A stretch of DNA of 64,000 nt from Nyssa sinensis. Its lineage: Eukaryota > Streptophyta > Magnoliopsida > Cornales > Nyssaceae. The DNA is taken from NCBI GenBank assembly GCA_008638375.1, contig CM018051.1, positions 12,244,387-12,308,386 on the forward strand. Direction: 5' to 3'. Under the pieces are notes generated by a model. That model saw only the letters and a program-made list of their open reading frames with translations. It had not been told where the DNA came from and ran no database searches. The position numbers were made by a program, and so were the translations under genes. Shown piece by piece: positions 46,541 through 58,099 of this stretch. Position 1 is the stretch's first letter. Every line of letters starts with the position of its first letter.

Positions 46541-47520
46541 CATTAAAAAAATTCACCTCAAATCTGCAGTCTTAATCTAAGACAACAAACAAAAGAATAA
46601 ATAAATATCAGTTGTTCACTCAAAAATGCTTGAAGACATCTTTTGGGAAGAAACTAAAATTATGTATGTGTCTTGATTTGATTACCTATATTGTGCAGTA
46701 ACTCAACCAATCAAAGTCTTGTCCAATTATTTAAGTACACAATCTCGTTTTCACATTTACAGACAAATGAATCTGATTTAGAAGTAATAAAGTGACTATA
46801 CTAGAAATCATGAGAAGATGAAAAAGTAGGGCATAGGTCCATGATATCTTGTGGACTACAAAAACCTTTTTAGAACTTTGTTGGATTATAACAGAACTTT
46901 TGGGTCAAAGATTCATAATAATGTAGACTGGACTGCATAATGGCCTTACAAGTTCCTCCTTTTTTCCACACAAAAAATAAAATAAAATAAAATCAGCAAC
47001 GGTTAGTTTTTAAATCGCTTAATTTGTTTAATCAATAACAAAAACAAAAGGTTGCAACTTGCAATTGCAAAAAGAAAAGGCTTTGGAGAAAGCACCGGTC
47101 AGATTGTGTGGATTTAAAACCCTATGATATTACTTATTTTTCAATTATTATTTTTGGAAAGAAATTAACCAGAAAAGGAAAGATTTTCATGAACAACTAA
47201 AAGGAATTGGAGTGCATAACCAGTGTATATAGAAGGGGTTATATCTGGGAATGTCATATTTTCTTTAAGCAATGCTATCTAAATTTAGTGTTAGTATCAC
47301 TAAGCTACTTTTTGAAAAAAATTTACTGATCTGTTTTTTAAAAAAATTCATTTATGATTAAGTGTAGTTCACTGATCGAATCAAACATTTAATAAATAAA
47401 AAATTTAATTTTAAAATTAAAAAAATCATTAAGTACAATCAATAAGTCAAATCAAACAGAACCAAAAATTATCATCATCACTGTTAATTTAGAAACTGAA
47501 TTTGTACTGGTTTTCTGTTC

Positions 47521-47567
<47 letters not shown>

Positions 47568-47700
47568 TTTACTAAAATTATGAAGGCATTAAACTTGCTG
47601 AATCCCCCGGAAAAAAGAAAAGTTAAGCTTCACTAATCATGAGTAAAGAGAAGGCACAATAATAATCTCAGTTCATTTTGAAAGGAAGACAAGACATATA
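46541..47700. other. Spacer with a (GA)n microsatellite
   Basis: AT-rich, with no gene recognised. A (GA)n run of about 21 units occupies 47524-47565. Confidence 0.6.
47524..47565. repeat. (GA)n microsatellite
   Basis: Uninterrupted dinucleotide run. Confidence 0.95.
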
Positions 47701-48011
47701 GTGTGACAAACTAGTTATGGCTTCTACTTCAACGACTACTCATGATCAAGTGCTGCAGTGAACAACCAAAAGTGTTCCTCTTTTCCCACTCTCCACCATC
47801 TGATGACTATCAAATGGTGAAAGTGGTGCTAAAGATCAAGCTCTCTGATCATGTTTCTTCTCTCGTTTAATGATCAAATGGTAGTTGTTTCACACAACTC
47901 TATAAGTTCTGTTCCTCTGTGCAATACAATACCGGCCAGACATCCTAAACTGATCATAGTGATCTGTAATAATAGCAATACTTCTTTGTTACAATCTATC
48001 TATATCTATTC

Positions 48012-48344
48012 TTACTTCTTTGCTGCTTCTGTTGCCGGCTTTGCTGCTCCTGGTGGTGGTGCAGCGGGAATGCCTCCATCAATGCAGCTCCTGCACTTCC
48101 TTTCTACCCATCCTTCTATGTCATGTTCTCCATTGCCACCAAAATGTCGTCCACCACATAGCCGAGCAATGATCCCTGCAATAACACCAATGATTGTGAT
48201 CACGGCTAACACAACTACCAGTGTCTCAATTGATCGGTGCGTAGAGTGGCTTGGCTCTACCACTGCAGGCGGTCGCTCCGATAGGGGTGGCAGCTGATTA
48301 TCCAGCCTTACTATCACATTCCTTAATAACATAACCATGACCAT
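48012..48344 (-). CDS. Small single-pass membrane protein, conserved-looking, function unknown
   Basis: The open frame extends to an ATG at 48461 (149 aa). I prefer 48344 (110 aa, M-V-M-V-M-L) because the first ~39 residues look like translated 5' UTR (Ser/Pro/His, then mixed). The protein has a Pro-rich stretch (Q-L-P-P-L-S-E-R-P-P), then S-T-H-R-S-I-E-T, one strong transmembrane helix (L-V-V-V-L-A-V-I-T-I-I-G-V-I-A-G-I-I-A), and R-L-C-G-G-R-H-F-G-G-N-G. A compact tail D-I-E-G-W-V-E-R-K-C-R-S-C-I-D-G-G with a C-x2-C pair follows. It is intronless. I recall similar small plant proteins of unknown function but cannot name this one. Codon use and the intact frame amid decayed transposons support a real host gene. 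Confidence 0.7.
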   Translation of the reverse strand: MVMVMLLRNVIVRLDNQLPPLSERPPAVVEPSHSTHRSIETLVVVLAVITIIGVIAGIIARLCGGRHFGGNGEHDIEGWVERKCRSCIDGGIPAAPPPGAAKPATEAAKK

Positions 48345-48798
48345 GAACAAGAAATTGTATTGGCTTGTGAAGATTAGATCACTCTTTTGTATTAGTATTA
48401 TGGTAGTATGAAATTGAAACAGAAAACCGTGTGGTGGTGGAGAGAGAGAGAAAGATGTCAATAAGATTTTAGCATAACAGAAGGATTACAGAGACAAGAG
48501 ATATGCAGATGAGACCAGGGCAAAAAGTATATGGATAGTGATAACAAAAGGAAGGGTTTGAGGAACCAAAATAAAAAAGGAAGAATAGACTAGAGAGGGA
48601 GAGAAGATGAGATTTGTTGGAAAAACATGGAGGGTAGACAAAAAAATGAGTTCAACAAGAATTACAGGAGGTAGATTGGAAAAAGTGAGATAGTGAGTGA
48701 GGCTGTAGACCAGGGAGTGAGAGAAAATTTAGCTATAGAAAGGGAATGTATATGAGACTGGAACAATAAAACTGATGTTATAAGAGTATCAAAAAAAT

Positions 48799-48813
48799 GT
48801 GAGTGTGTGTGTG

Positions 48814-48850
<37 letters not shown>
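48799..48850. repeat. (GT)n(GA)n compound microsatellite
   Basis: About nine GT units run directly into about 17 GA units, some 340-500 bases upstream of the membrane-protein frame. Confidence 0.95.
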
Positions 48851-48852
<2 letters not shown>

Positions 48853-49572
48853 CAATGTTTCAAAGATGGGGAAAAACTGATGAAATAGGATTCCCAAATT
48901 GAAAAGAATGCCTTTGTTACTTTGTGACACATTGGATCTCTTTAATGTTATTATTTCTCTTCCTATCTTTTCTTTACTTTATCAACTTTGGATTTTCAAT
49001 ATTTAAGCTGGTGGTGTGGTCCTTTGAGTTGCAAAACATAGTTAAAGGCCAAAGTTCCTCTGAGTTCCTTACTGATTTTTTGGACTAGAGCCAGAAAGGT
49101 ACTGCTAACATGTCAGTGGTGAGTTTTAAATTGCTGTGTGAGTATTCCCATCCCAAGTGAAAACCTTTTGATTTCTCTTCCCAATTTGTCCTTTGTGATA
49201 TCACATGTTTATGTTCAAATTTCAATATGTGAACCCCAAGAACTGATTTTTCTTTTTGAAACTTTCCCACTTTGCTCCTAGTGGTTTGCTACCATCTGGT
49301 CTCTCTCTCTATCTGTAACCAGTTGGCTATTTTGTCGACTTGTTGATAGATATAAATCACCTGAATGACTGAATTGACCAAGAAGATCTTTTATGGTGAC
49401 CCTTCAAAGAAGTCCCGACTAGTCACCCTGCACAACATGTATTCAAAAAAGGTAGGGAAGGAGACATAGTTGCAAAGGTTACTAGTTGTATTATTTGTAT
49501 ATGCCTTCGTTTTAAAGTCTGAATTAGTCTCAACAGCAAATTTTAGAAAAAAAGTTACTCCCAGCTGCTACT

Positions 49573-49660
49573 ATAAATATATATATATATATATATATAT
49601 CTATATATATATACACATACATACATACACACACACATACACGTACAAAAACACACACAT
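49573..49660. repeat. (AT)n with CA/TA-rich compound microsatellite
   Basis: The AT run at 49573-49612 has one interruption. TACA and CA units continue to about 49660. Confidence 0.9.
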
Positions 49661-49796
49661 GTAGCTTGATTGGGTGCTTGTGTTACAGTGTTTCAGCTGT
49701 TTAACTCAAAGAAGTGGTTCCCTTAGGAAACAAGTGGAACTGGCTCTTGACCACTAAAACAAATGGGGCTTTGTTTGAGAATTCGTCCGGCAAGAG

Positions 49797-50287
49797 TAGG
49801 GATGCAACAGGGTGGGTTTGGGACTGGATCCTTCCACAATTTTATCTTACGAAAATAAATTTCTCTCAAATTTATCTAAATCCCACAGTAAGTGGCCGGG
49901 GTGGTTTCTATCGAAATCTCATTTATTTTTATTTATTTATTTTATTAAATTAAATTAATTATAATTAATACATTTTAAATATAATCATGTGTTAAAATAA
50001 GAAATATACATGTTAGCAAAAAATTAAAATAATATTATTTTCTCTTTTAAACATATAATTCTATTAAGTTTGTATAAATTTTTAATGAATAATTAAAAAA
50101 TATCGTTAAAAACATTGATTATGAAGTACAAAACTCCTTTAGTGTTTTATTTATATAATCGGACAGGATGCTCTCTCTAAATCTGTCCTAAAACTTAATA
50201 AAATGAAAAAGCTTCTTCAAACCCTTTCCATTAAGAACAGAGTTGGCAGATTTCTAACGGGATGAGTTATATAAATTGTCATCCCTG
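49797..50287 (+). mobile_element. MITE-like element copy 1 (TAGGGATG family), 491 bp
   Basis: It begins TAGGGATGCAACAGGG and ends with the inverted form of CAGGGATGACAATT. It aligns along its length with 52166-52666, including the shared middle phrase ATTAAATTAATTATAATTAAT and the segment around CTTCTTCAAACCCTTTCCATTAAGAA. It has no coding capacity. The short TAGGGATG-type inverted ends resemble those of hAT-derived MITEs in plants (inference); no clear 8-base duplication is visible. Confidence 0.65.
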
Positions 50288-52165
50288 TTGGGTAAGAGGC
50301 TAAACCTGAGATCATGGAGGTTGAATGAGAGTTGTATTTATTTGGAGTTCCAACAGCATTTTCACATCCAGTTTTAACCATATTTAGTGTTGAAATAAAC
50401 CACAATAAATAATTGTGCAGGTGGCCCTCAAAGAGTCAAAAGTTAATTCATTTCGAATTCAGATCAATGCTTCTAACCACCTGCAAAAGTTCTCAGTTGG
50501 CCCTCATCTTTTGGAAAGAAAAGAAATAATTTCCAACAATATTGTTTTGGTAAACATTCTGACTTTCATAGATTACAAAAGAAGCATACATTGACCTGAT
50601 TTATGGTTAAGGCTATCGCACAGCTCAATTCATTGCTTGTTGCTTTCTAGCCGGAGCTTGCTGGGCAGTGAAGTGATCAAAAGGTTAGATCTCATTTGTG
50701 CTAAGAAAGCAGAGAAGTCAGGCAAAAGAGTCCAAAAAACTAAAAAGAAGAAGCAAGATTTCTCAAATCCTAGGCTTCGTTTATTGAGTTTGCTTTTAAA
50801 AATGATTAATGCAATATCTAACAAATTTTCTCACACAAGGTGATCCTCCGACTGTAATAAATACATGTAACTCCCATCATCTTGAAAAACTAAGGTGAGA
50901 AAAACTGATTATATTGAACATTTAAAAAAAAAAATAGACACCTCAGTCGTCAATCTTATTGGGTCACAAATATTTAATAATGAATAGTGATTCATAATAC
51001 ATGTATTTGTGCACATATATACTCACATAATTATGAAACCTGTCATCATGATACCCACATGAGTCTCACACCCATGTAAGTATATGTGCACAAACACATA
51101 CAACCAAACATTACTCTTTAATAATTGAAGTCTACGCTTCAAATTTTTGGTACCTTAACATGTTTGTTTCTTAAATTGAATATGAGTGGATGGACTCTCT
51201 CCTTCATTGATAGTAATAAGATTAGTAATCTCAACCTTTTTTTTTCATTATTTTATCCCCTTTTACAATGTAAAATCCATCATATGTGGAATCCTTCACA
51301 TGTAGAATCCACCTATGATAAGTCCTTTCTTATGAAATAAATAGGCATTTTCATTTCATTTTGAATAAAGTGAATCTAAATTTAGTAAAATCACAAACTA
51401 ATGTAAACCATACAACTACCATGCAAACATCCTACCAATGGCAGAGCCATATGGGGGTCAGGGCAGTGACTTTCAAAATTTTAGAAATTTGATATTTTAT
51501 TCTTATTTTTTATAAAAAAAAAAAATTTTAAATTAGGAGTTCTCCTCTCAAATTTTTCCTATTTTTATAAGAGATCCTATTAAATTTTAATTTTTTTGTA
51601 TTTTTATTCCCTAAGTCTCTAATCTACATCCGTCATGACACCAGCTCACGCTGACGACCCAATCACTGTGAGGTAATCTTTGCATAATGCTTATATTAAT
51701 GTCATGAGACATCTTGTCCAAGCTCTTTTAGGGCCCCTAAATGGTTTAAAATTATATTTAAAATTATAAGAATTTTTAAATAAGAATTAGCTTCCTCAGG
51801 AGATTGATTTTCATAAGTCAAACTAAAGAGATTGATTTACACAATGGGAGTATTCGGCATGGGTTGACTCAGAAACTTAATATTTTCAAACTAAAAATTA
51901 ACAAAATCAACCTTTGTATAGGGTGGATTAAACTAATAACGGAGATTTCAAATTTAACGGCAACCTTTGTGTAAAATGGTTTGCAAAACTAAAAGTTAAC
52001 AAGGGAGATTTAAAAATCTTAAACCATTTCAAAATTTTCTGAAATTAGCTAGAAATTGAAAAGGCTAAATATATATTGGCTCTATCAGATCCACGAGGAA
52101 TTTCAAAATCAACTTGATCTTAAACAAAGACAACAAAATATAAAGTAGAGTCCAAAATTCTATAC
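50288..52165. other. Unassigned AT-rich spacer between the two MITE-like copies
   Basis: No gene, RNA or retrotransposon domain is recognised on either strand. The short open frames (62-95 codons) have no familiar content. Confidence 0.5.
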
Positions 52166-52666
52166 TAGGGACGGGTTAGGGAAAGGGTTTGGAACACGGA
52201 CCCTTTCTTAATCCCATTCCACGAAATGAAATGTTTTTCCTCAAATTAGTTGAAATTTTGTGGTAGACAGGGCGGATGCCTATCAAGTCTTCGTTTATTT
52301 ATAAACATTTATTTATGTATCTTATTAAATTAATTATAATTAATATATTTAAAAAAAAATGTTACATATATTAAAATAAGAAATATGTATGTTAATAGAG
52401 AAGTATAATGATGTTATTTTCTTTTTTAAAATTCTAGAAAGTTTGTCTAAACTTTTAATGTGTAACTAAAAAATATCATTATAAACATTGATTGTATTGT
52501 ACTAAACTTCATTATTATTTTATATTATATAATCAGGGTAGGACGGGGGCTTTCACTTCAAACATGTCCCAAATTTTAACAGGATAAATATAACTTTCTT
52601 CAAACTCTCCTTATTAAGAATAAGGTATGATGAGTTCTCGACAAAACGGGTTAAATTGCATCCCTA
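52166..52666 (+). mobile_element. MITE-like element copy 2 (TAGGGATG family), 501 bp
   Basis: It begins TAGGGACGGGTTAGGG and ends with the inverted form of TAGGGATGCAATTTAACCCG. It is colinear with copy 1, in the same orientation, and visibly diverged. Copy 2 keeps the better inverted end. Confidence 0.65.
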
Positions 52667-53136
52667 CTCCAAAGAAATGTTGCTACTAAAGAAACTTTTT
52701 ACAAGCAGAAAATCTAAGTTGAGGAAATCTTTTTAGGTGATTCTAATATATCTCACAATGTTATCAAAGCTAAGTGCTAGAGACAAAATCCTAATTTTCT
52801 ACATTGAGTTTGGATCAAACTTGACCCAACGAAAGATGAGAACACTAAATAAAAGGGAGTCAAACGATTTGGTAAACTGTTAGGCTCTCATTTTGGTTAA
52901 TCCACCCTTGTTGGTTCAATGATGTTGTTGTAGAAGTTCTACTCTTATTGCGGAGTACTATTTGTTAAAATTTCTTCAAATTTTTTTGTAAGTTACAAAA
53001 TTTTTAACAGTTTTTAATGTAGAATTAATATCAAATTTATTTCTATGAATGGTTACAAAACAATCATATAAATGGTATTTATAAAACTTAAATGACTTTC
53101 AAGCCAGCGTAACTACATTTTTAGCCTATAAAAGGC
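52667..53136. other. Unassigned spacer
   Basis: AT-rich, nothing recognised. Confidence 0.5.
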
Positions 53137-53924
53137 TCTATGTTTGGATAAAAAAGAGGAAAATGAGAGTAAATGATAACATTAGTTATGAGGAAGAGGA
53201 GAGGAGAGGAGATGAAAGTGTAATCCCTCCTTCATGCTTGGATAACAAATGAGAAAAATGAAAGTGTAATCCTCTCATATTCTTGAGAACAATTGAAGAA
53301 AGAAAGGAAAAAACAGAATTAAATATTTTTTTATTATTATGCCCTAGGATAGAGGTGTTTTTTTTATTGTTTATTTTATAATTTTAACGTTAGAATTGGT
53401 ATTATAAAAAATTCATTAACACACCGCTTGGAATGAGGGATTTGGAAAGAAAGGACAGAAAAAGGAAAGGAAGGAAAGATTATTTTGTACTTGGTTTAAA
53501 ATTAGGGAAAGAAAGGGAGATGGAAGACTTTCTTAACCCTTATTTTATTCAATTTGCTGTCCTCTCAAAAGTAGACAGAGACAGAGGGAAAGGAAAGAGT
53601 TGAATTTTTTATAATACCAATTCTAACATTAAAATTATAAAATAAAAAAATAAAAAAAGACATTTCTATATTAGGGCATAATAGTAAAAAAGTATATAAT
53701 CCTTTCATTTTCTTTTTTTCTTATATTGTTTCCAAGTAAGATGAAATGATTACACTCACTTCTCTTTCATTTGTTATTCAAGCATAGAGGAGGGATTACA
53801 CTTTCATTTCCTCTCTTCTCCTTCCCTTCTTACATGTTCAAGCATAGTGTAAAGGTTCTCTCATTTTTTTCCGTCTCCGTCCACTTTTGGGAAGAAAGCA
53901 AATTGAATAAAATAAGAGTTAAGA

Positions 53925-53967
<43 letters not shown>

Positions 53968-53993
53968 TTTACTTCCCTAATTTTAAATCAAGT
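53137..53993. repeat. Interlocked inverted repeats (A-B-A'-B' order)
   Basis: Segment 53137-53420 recurs as its reverse complement at 53600-53848. Shared landmarks are GAAAGTGTAATCCCTCC, ATTATTATGCCCTA and ATTTTATAATTTTAA followed by GTTAGAATTGGTATTATAAA. Segment 53487-53588 recurs as its reverse complement at 53868-53993 (landmarks TTTAAAATTAGGGAA and CTTATTTTATTCAATTTGCT), the second copy being widened by a (CT)n run. The two stem pairs overlap instead of nesting, so this is not a simple palindrome. It is probably made of one MITE family inserted into itself. Confidence 0.75.
53927..53964. repeat. (CT)n microsatellite inside the inverted-repeat block
   Basis: About 19 units, absent from the partner arm at 53487-53588. 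Confidence 0.95.
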
Positions 53994-54577
53994 GATATGT
54001 CATAAAGTAACAGACTAGCCTCTACATGACACGTGTACATACAGAACAACCAAAAATCGCCCATCCAGAACAGACTGACATACAGAGCTCAGAGCCTCCT
54101 TGATAAGAATCCCACACAACCCCCGATCTTCCAACTTCAGAGCAGAAAATACTAAGCACACGCATAAAGGGGTCCCGAGCTGATCACCGCCTCAGATGCC
54201 CTGCCAACCTAAGAATAAAGAAATAGTGCGCAACAGGGAAACTGCCATTCTTGGATATCGTTCATTTCCTATTCTTATGGAGCGCAGAGATCAACACGGT
54301 AACTGTCATTATCAGATAACAATCAAATCTCTATTATTACGACTCCAAGTCCTACTCAACTTGGGAAGATCCGCAGCCTATAAATTGAACCCTAAGGTGC
54401 GCCTTTCAATTACGCTTTATAAATTACCTTCAATTATAGTCTTTTTATTCCAGTTTATTAACTTTATCATCGGACAGGCTACCACCGGAGCCAACCTGGT
54501 GGCCCTCTGTTATTTTTCTTTGAGTGTTCGACAGGCGACGAAGAGCAGAGCTCTACTGATCAGAAAGTGTAGCATCA
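53993..54577 (+). repeat. 5' LTR of T2 (about 585 bp, limits approximate)
   Basis: The end is set three bases before the primer site. TGAT at 53993 and ATCA at 54577 form matching inverted ends, and 53993 is also where the preceding inverted repeat breaks off. A TATAAATT box lies at about 54380. No second LTR copy exists in the window to confirm the limits. Confidence 0.55.
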
Positions 54578-54580
54578 GTT

Positions 54581-54601
54581 TGGCGCCGTCTGTGGGAAAC
54601 G
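54581..54601 (+). other. Primer binding site of T2 (tRNA-Asp type)
   Basis: TGGCGCCGTCTGTGGGAA resembles the TGGCGCCGTTGCCGGGGA-type sites of plant Athila and Tat elements, which are complementary to tRNA-Asp (from memory). The first nine bases match exactly; the rest is diverged. Confidence 0.75.
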
Positions 54602-54665
54602 AAAATCATTTCTTACTAAGTTCCATTTTCAACAACAAGCTTTTTGTCCTTCTCACTAAAGGACT

Positions 54666-56400
54666 ATGGCTTCCAATCTTCGTCCGAGAAAGAATCCTCA
54701 AAACCCCCGAAACCAGCCTCCGGCTGGAAGATGAAGAGGACCAGCACCTGAACCTATGCAGCAACAACTCGATCGGGTCCAGCGATAGTTCGATCAGATG
54801 CAGGAATAACTCATTGCCATCTCATGAACTTTGGCATTGCTCACTCAAAACCCACAGAGCAATCCCACTCGTCCTCTCGCCAATGCAGCCGATAAACGGG
54901 TTCAGCCTTCTGCTACCACTATGGGTGGAGGACCCCACGAAGACTCCCAATGAACAGCCGGTGCACCCCCAGGGCACCACTCATATAGAAGGAAATCCCT
55001 ATCCATCCACTGCAGTAGGCAGGGGGATGCCATCCTGTAATCCTGTTGTTCATTACCAAAGTAGGACAGGGGTCCCAACTCCGGCAGCTTTAGGGGCCAA
55101 CCTAACGCTGCATGAGTTTCAGCCTCAACCGGCACTGATTCCCCTAGTCCAGAAAGACTGACGTCCTCTCTCTACTGCTGGACAAAATCGTCCCCTCCAT
55201 ATAGGGACAGAAGCTGCAGGGTAAGGCCAATAACAACCGGCTCAGGCCAGAGTCCCACAAATGGTCGAGGAAGTAGCAGACTCTATGGATCACACTGTCA
55301 TCACTAAAGTTACTTACATCCCTCCAGAACAAGATGAACTAGCAAGGCTGCTTAGAAGGTTCACCACATCATTCACTCTTGCCATAATGGCAGAAGAGCG
55401 ACCAAAGAAATTTGTTGTCCTGAAGTTCACTTTGTATGACAGGTTCGAGGACCCCGGTGACCATCTCTCTTACTATCAACACACCACGATGCTACACAGA
55501 GCCACTAACGCCTTCATGTGTCACACATTTGTAACCAGTCTCAAGGGAACCGCTCTAAAATAGTTCTACAGCCTCCCTCAAGAGTCTGTCATTAATTTCT
55601 ACGAGCTCAGCAAGGGATTCCTCGACTGGTTCATGACCAGTAGGAGGTTGAGAAATGGGCCAGAGTTCTTACTAAACATAAAGTAGGCCAAAGGTGAATC
55701 GCTCCGAGAATACATCACACGCTTCAACGTCGGGCTTACAGAGATCACAGATTGTAGCCCGAGCTTCCTAGTAACAGCTCTTACCTCTGGCCTAGCACTG
55801 GGGCGTTTTCAGGATTCCTTAATAAATAATCCTCCCACTGACATGGCAGCACTCATGAAACGAGCTCGTAAGTACATAAACTTGGAGGAGACCAAGATAT
55901 CCTCCCGAAAAGTTAAAGAGCAGGCTCAGAAGGATGATCACAAGAGAGACTCCAGCGCAACTAAATAGAGGGTCAGAAATCTTGATAAGAGGACGGCACC
56001 TAGAGCACAAAATAACCTCAACACTGGGAGGTATGGCACATACACTGCTCTGAACGCCTCCCTGACTCATATACTTCGACAGGTACAGACCCGTGAAGAT
56101 CTGAGGTGGCCGGAAGTGCTAAAAAGCAATCTCAATACCAGAGACCAGAGCAAGTACTGTGATTTCCACAAGTATCATGGGCATACTACCGATGAATGCA
56201 GAGCCCTCAAGCAAGAGATTAAGCAACTTATCAGGTGAGGGCGGCTACGGGAGTTCAATAGGCAGGAAGGGAGGCAGAACCCTCGAAATGACAAGCCACA
56301 GTAGAGGAGGCAAGAACATAGGCCTGAACAAAGGGATATCCAAAACAAGCCACCCCAATAGAACAATCAAGTCATTTTCGTCCTCCACGCAGATAACTCA
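54666..56400 (+). pseudogene. T2 gag
   Basis: The likely start is the ATG at 54666 (M-A-S-N-L-R-P-R-K). The conserved core runs from 55261 (K-F-T-L-Y-D-R-F-E-D-P-G-D-H, A-F-M-C-H-T-F-V-T-S-L-K) through F-Y-S-L-P, L-R-E-Y-I-T-R-F-N and A-L-T-S-G-L. The knuckle K-Y-C-D-F-H-K-Y-H-G-H-T-T-D-E-C lies near 56154-56204. Stops fall where Trp or Gln is expected, for instance TAG at 55561 and 55684. Confidence 0.8.
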
Positions 56401-57003
56401 ATGACAGGGATGTCCAACCAAGCAAAAAAACGGTATGCTCGGGAGGCCAAGACAACACCTAGTGTCCTCCAGATCTCTACAATCGAGAAAAGGCTAAAGT
56501 CGGTACCTCAAATCCAATTTTCAGAGCTGGATCTTGCAGGGGTGCATTGTCCCAATGGTGACACCCTTGTTATCTTACTCAAAATTGCCAATTTTGACAT
56601 CAAAAGGGTCTTGGTGGACACGGAAAGCTCCATAAATGTACTATTTTATGAGCCTCTCAAGCACATGAAGCTCAACCCTAGTGACATCAAGACCACCACT
56701 CCAATAATGGCAGGGTTCAATGGAAACCTCAGCACCCCGCTAGGCAACATTGACCTACTAACCACTGGCAAGAGAAGGGGATGGGCAGAAGACCTTGATC
56801 TCTGAATACATGGTTCTGGATTCCAAGTCCCCTTACAAAGTTATCATCGGAAGGCCTTGGCTTCACCAGATGGGAGCAATCACCTCGACCCTCCACCAAT
56901 GCCTAAAGTATGTACACAATGACATAGTCTACTCTATCAGGGGTTGTCAGCCAACTGCTCGAGAATGCCACGCTCTCGCGCTGAAGGAAAATGCTCCCCA
57001 ATA
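56401..57003 (+). pseudogene. T2 protease
   Basis: V-D-T-E-S-S-I-N-V-L-F-Y-E (around 56614-56652) is the aspartic protease loop with Gly changed to Glu in D-T-G. The following L-N-P-S-D-I-K-T, F-N-G-N and, after a frameshift near 56795, V-I-I-G-R-P-W-L complete the domain. The changed active site would abolish activity. Confidence 0.75.
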
Positions 57004-57199
57004 GCAGCCACAGTACATTCGTGAAGGAGGGAGTCCTGCCCTTTCCCACCTTCATGAGACAGAGGAGCGCCCCTCGGAGATTGACGAGCCACTAAGCCCC
57101 CGAGATAGGGACAGCAGGGCCAAGTTAATAGAAGATCCCATCAAAGTATCTGTAAGCTCTGAAGGGGGAGGGCGGTACTTGCAAATCCGTTCAGACCTA

Positions 57200-57990
57200 T
57201 CCCCTTTCGAGCAAAAGGAAATGGTGGAGTTTCTGAAAGATAACCTCTCGGCATTTGCTTAGGAAACCAAGGACATAGAAGGGATAAACCTTGGCCTTAT
57301 CTCCCACAAAATAATGACTGATCCAGATCACCCACTTGTGAGACAAAAAAGGAGGACGTTTGCTCCAGAGCACCACAAGATCATCAACAAAGGAGTCCAA
57401 AGGTTGCTAGACGCCAAAATGATAAGGGAGGTGTTCTACCCAGAATGACTCACCAATACCGTTCTTCTCAAAAAGAAAAATGGCAAGTGGAGGGTTTGTG
57501 TTGACTACACGGACCTCAACAAGGCCTGCCCCAAAGATAGTTTTCCCCTTTCAAGGATTGATCAGCTAGTCGACGCGACAGCTAGGCATAAACTCATGAG
57601 TTTCATGGACGCTTACTCTGGATATAACCAGATCTAGATGTACCCCACAGACTAAGAAAAAACATCTTTCATATCTGAATGAGGTCTCTATTGTTATAGA
57701 ATGATGTTGTTCAGTGTAAAGAATGTTAGGGCTATGTATCAACGTCTGGTAAACAAAATGTTTGGCCCTTTGATTGGTGACACAATGGAAGTATATATAG
57801 ATTGCATATTGGTCAAGAGCTTACAGAAGAACAACCACATCAAGCATCTGAGCCAGACATTTAACATCCTGAGGCAACACAGGATGAAACTGAACCCCTT
57901 GAAATGCACCTTTGGGGTAACTAAGGGGAAGTTCTTAGGTTTTCTGGTATCCCAGAGGGGTATTGAGGCAAACCCTACGTAGATCAAAGC
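57200..57990 (+). pseudogene. T2 reverse transcriptase, catalytic box altered
   Basis: The order is H-K-I-M-T-D-P, P-L-V-R-Q-K-R-R-T-F-A-P-E, K-K-K-N-G-K-W-R-V-C-V-D-Y-T-D-L-N-K-A-C, F-M-D-A-Y-S-G-Y-N-Q-I and L-V-N-K-M-F. The catalytic box reads Y-I-D-C instead of Y-x-D-D. Six or more stops occur, mostly TAG or TGA at expected Trp/Gln/Arg positions. It aligns closely with the same region of T1. Confidence 0.85.
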
Positions 57991-58099
57991 CTTCACTGAA
58001 CTGGAGTCGCCAAAAACCAAGTAAGACATTCAAGCCTTGAATGGGAGGATCGCAGCTCTGAACTGATTCATCTTCAAGTCTACCGATCGCTGCCTTCCA

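Larger units (their letters stand above)
48462..49796. other. Upstream region of the membrane-protein gene and spacer, with microsatellites
   Basis: The minus-strand upstream region is purine-rich on the plus strand, meaning CT-rich in gene sense as is common in plant 5' UTRs and core promoters. It holds (GT)n(GA)n at 48799-48850 and an (AT)n run followed by CA-rich sequence at 49573-49660. No clear TATA box could be chosen. No other gene is seen. Confidence 0.55.

Noticed and set aside
54196..55161. 321-codon open frame
   Set aside because: It runs across the T2 LTR, primer site and gag start in a frame unrelated to gag, and has no recognisable domain; it is a chance frame.
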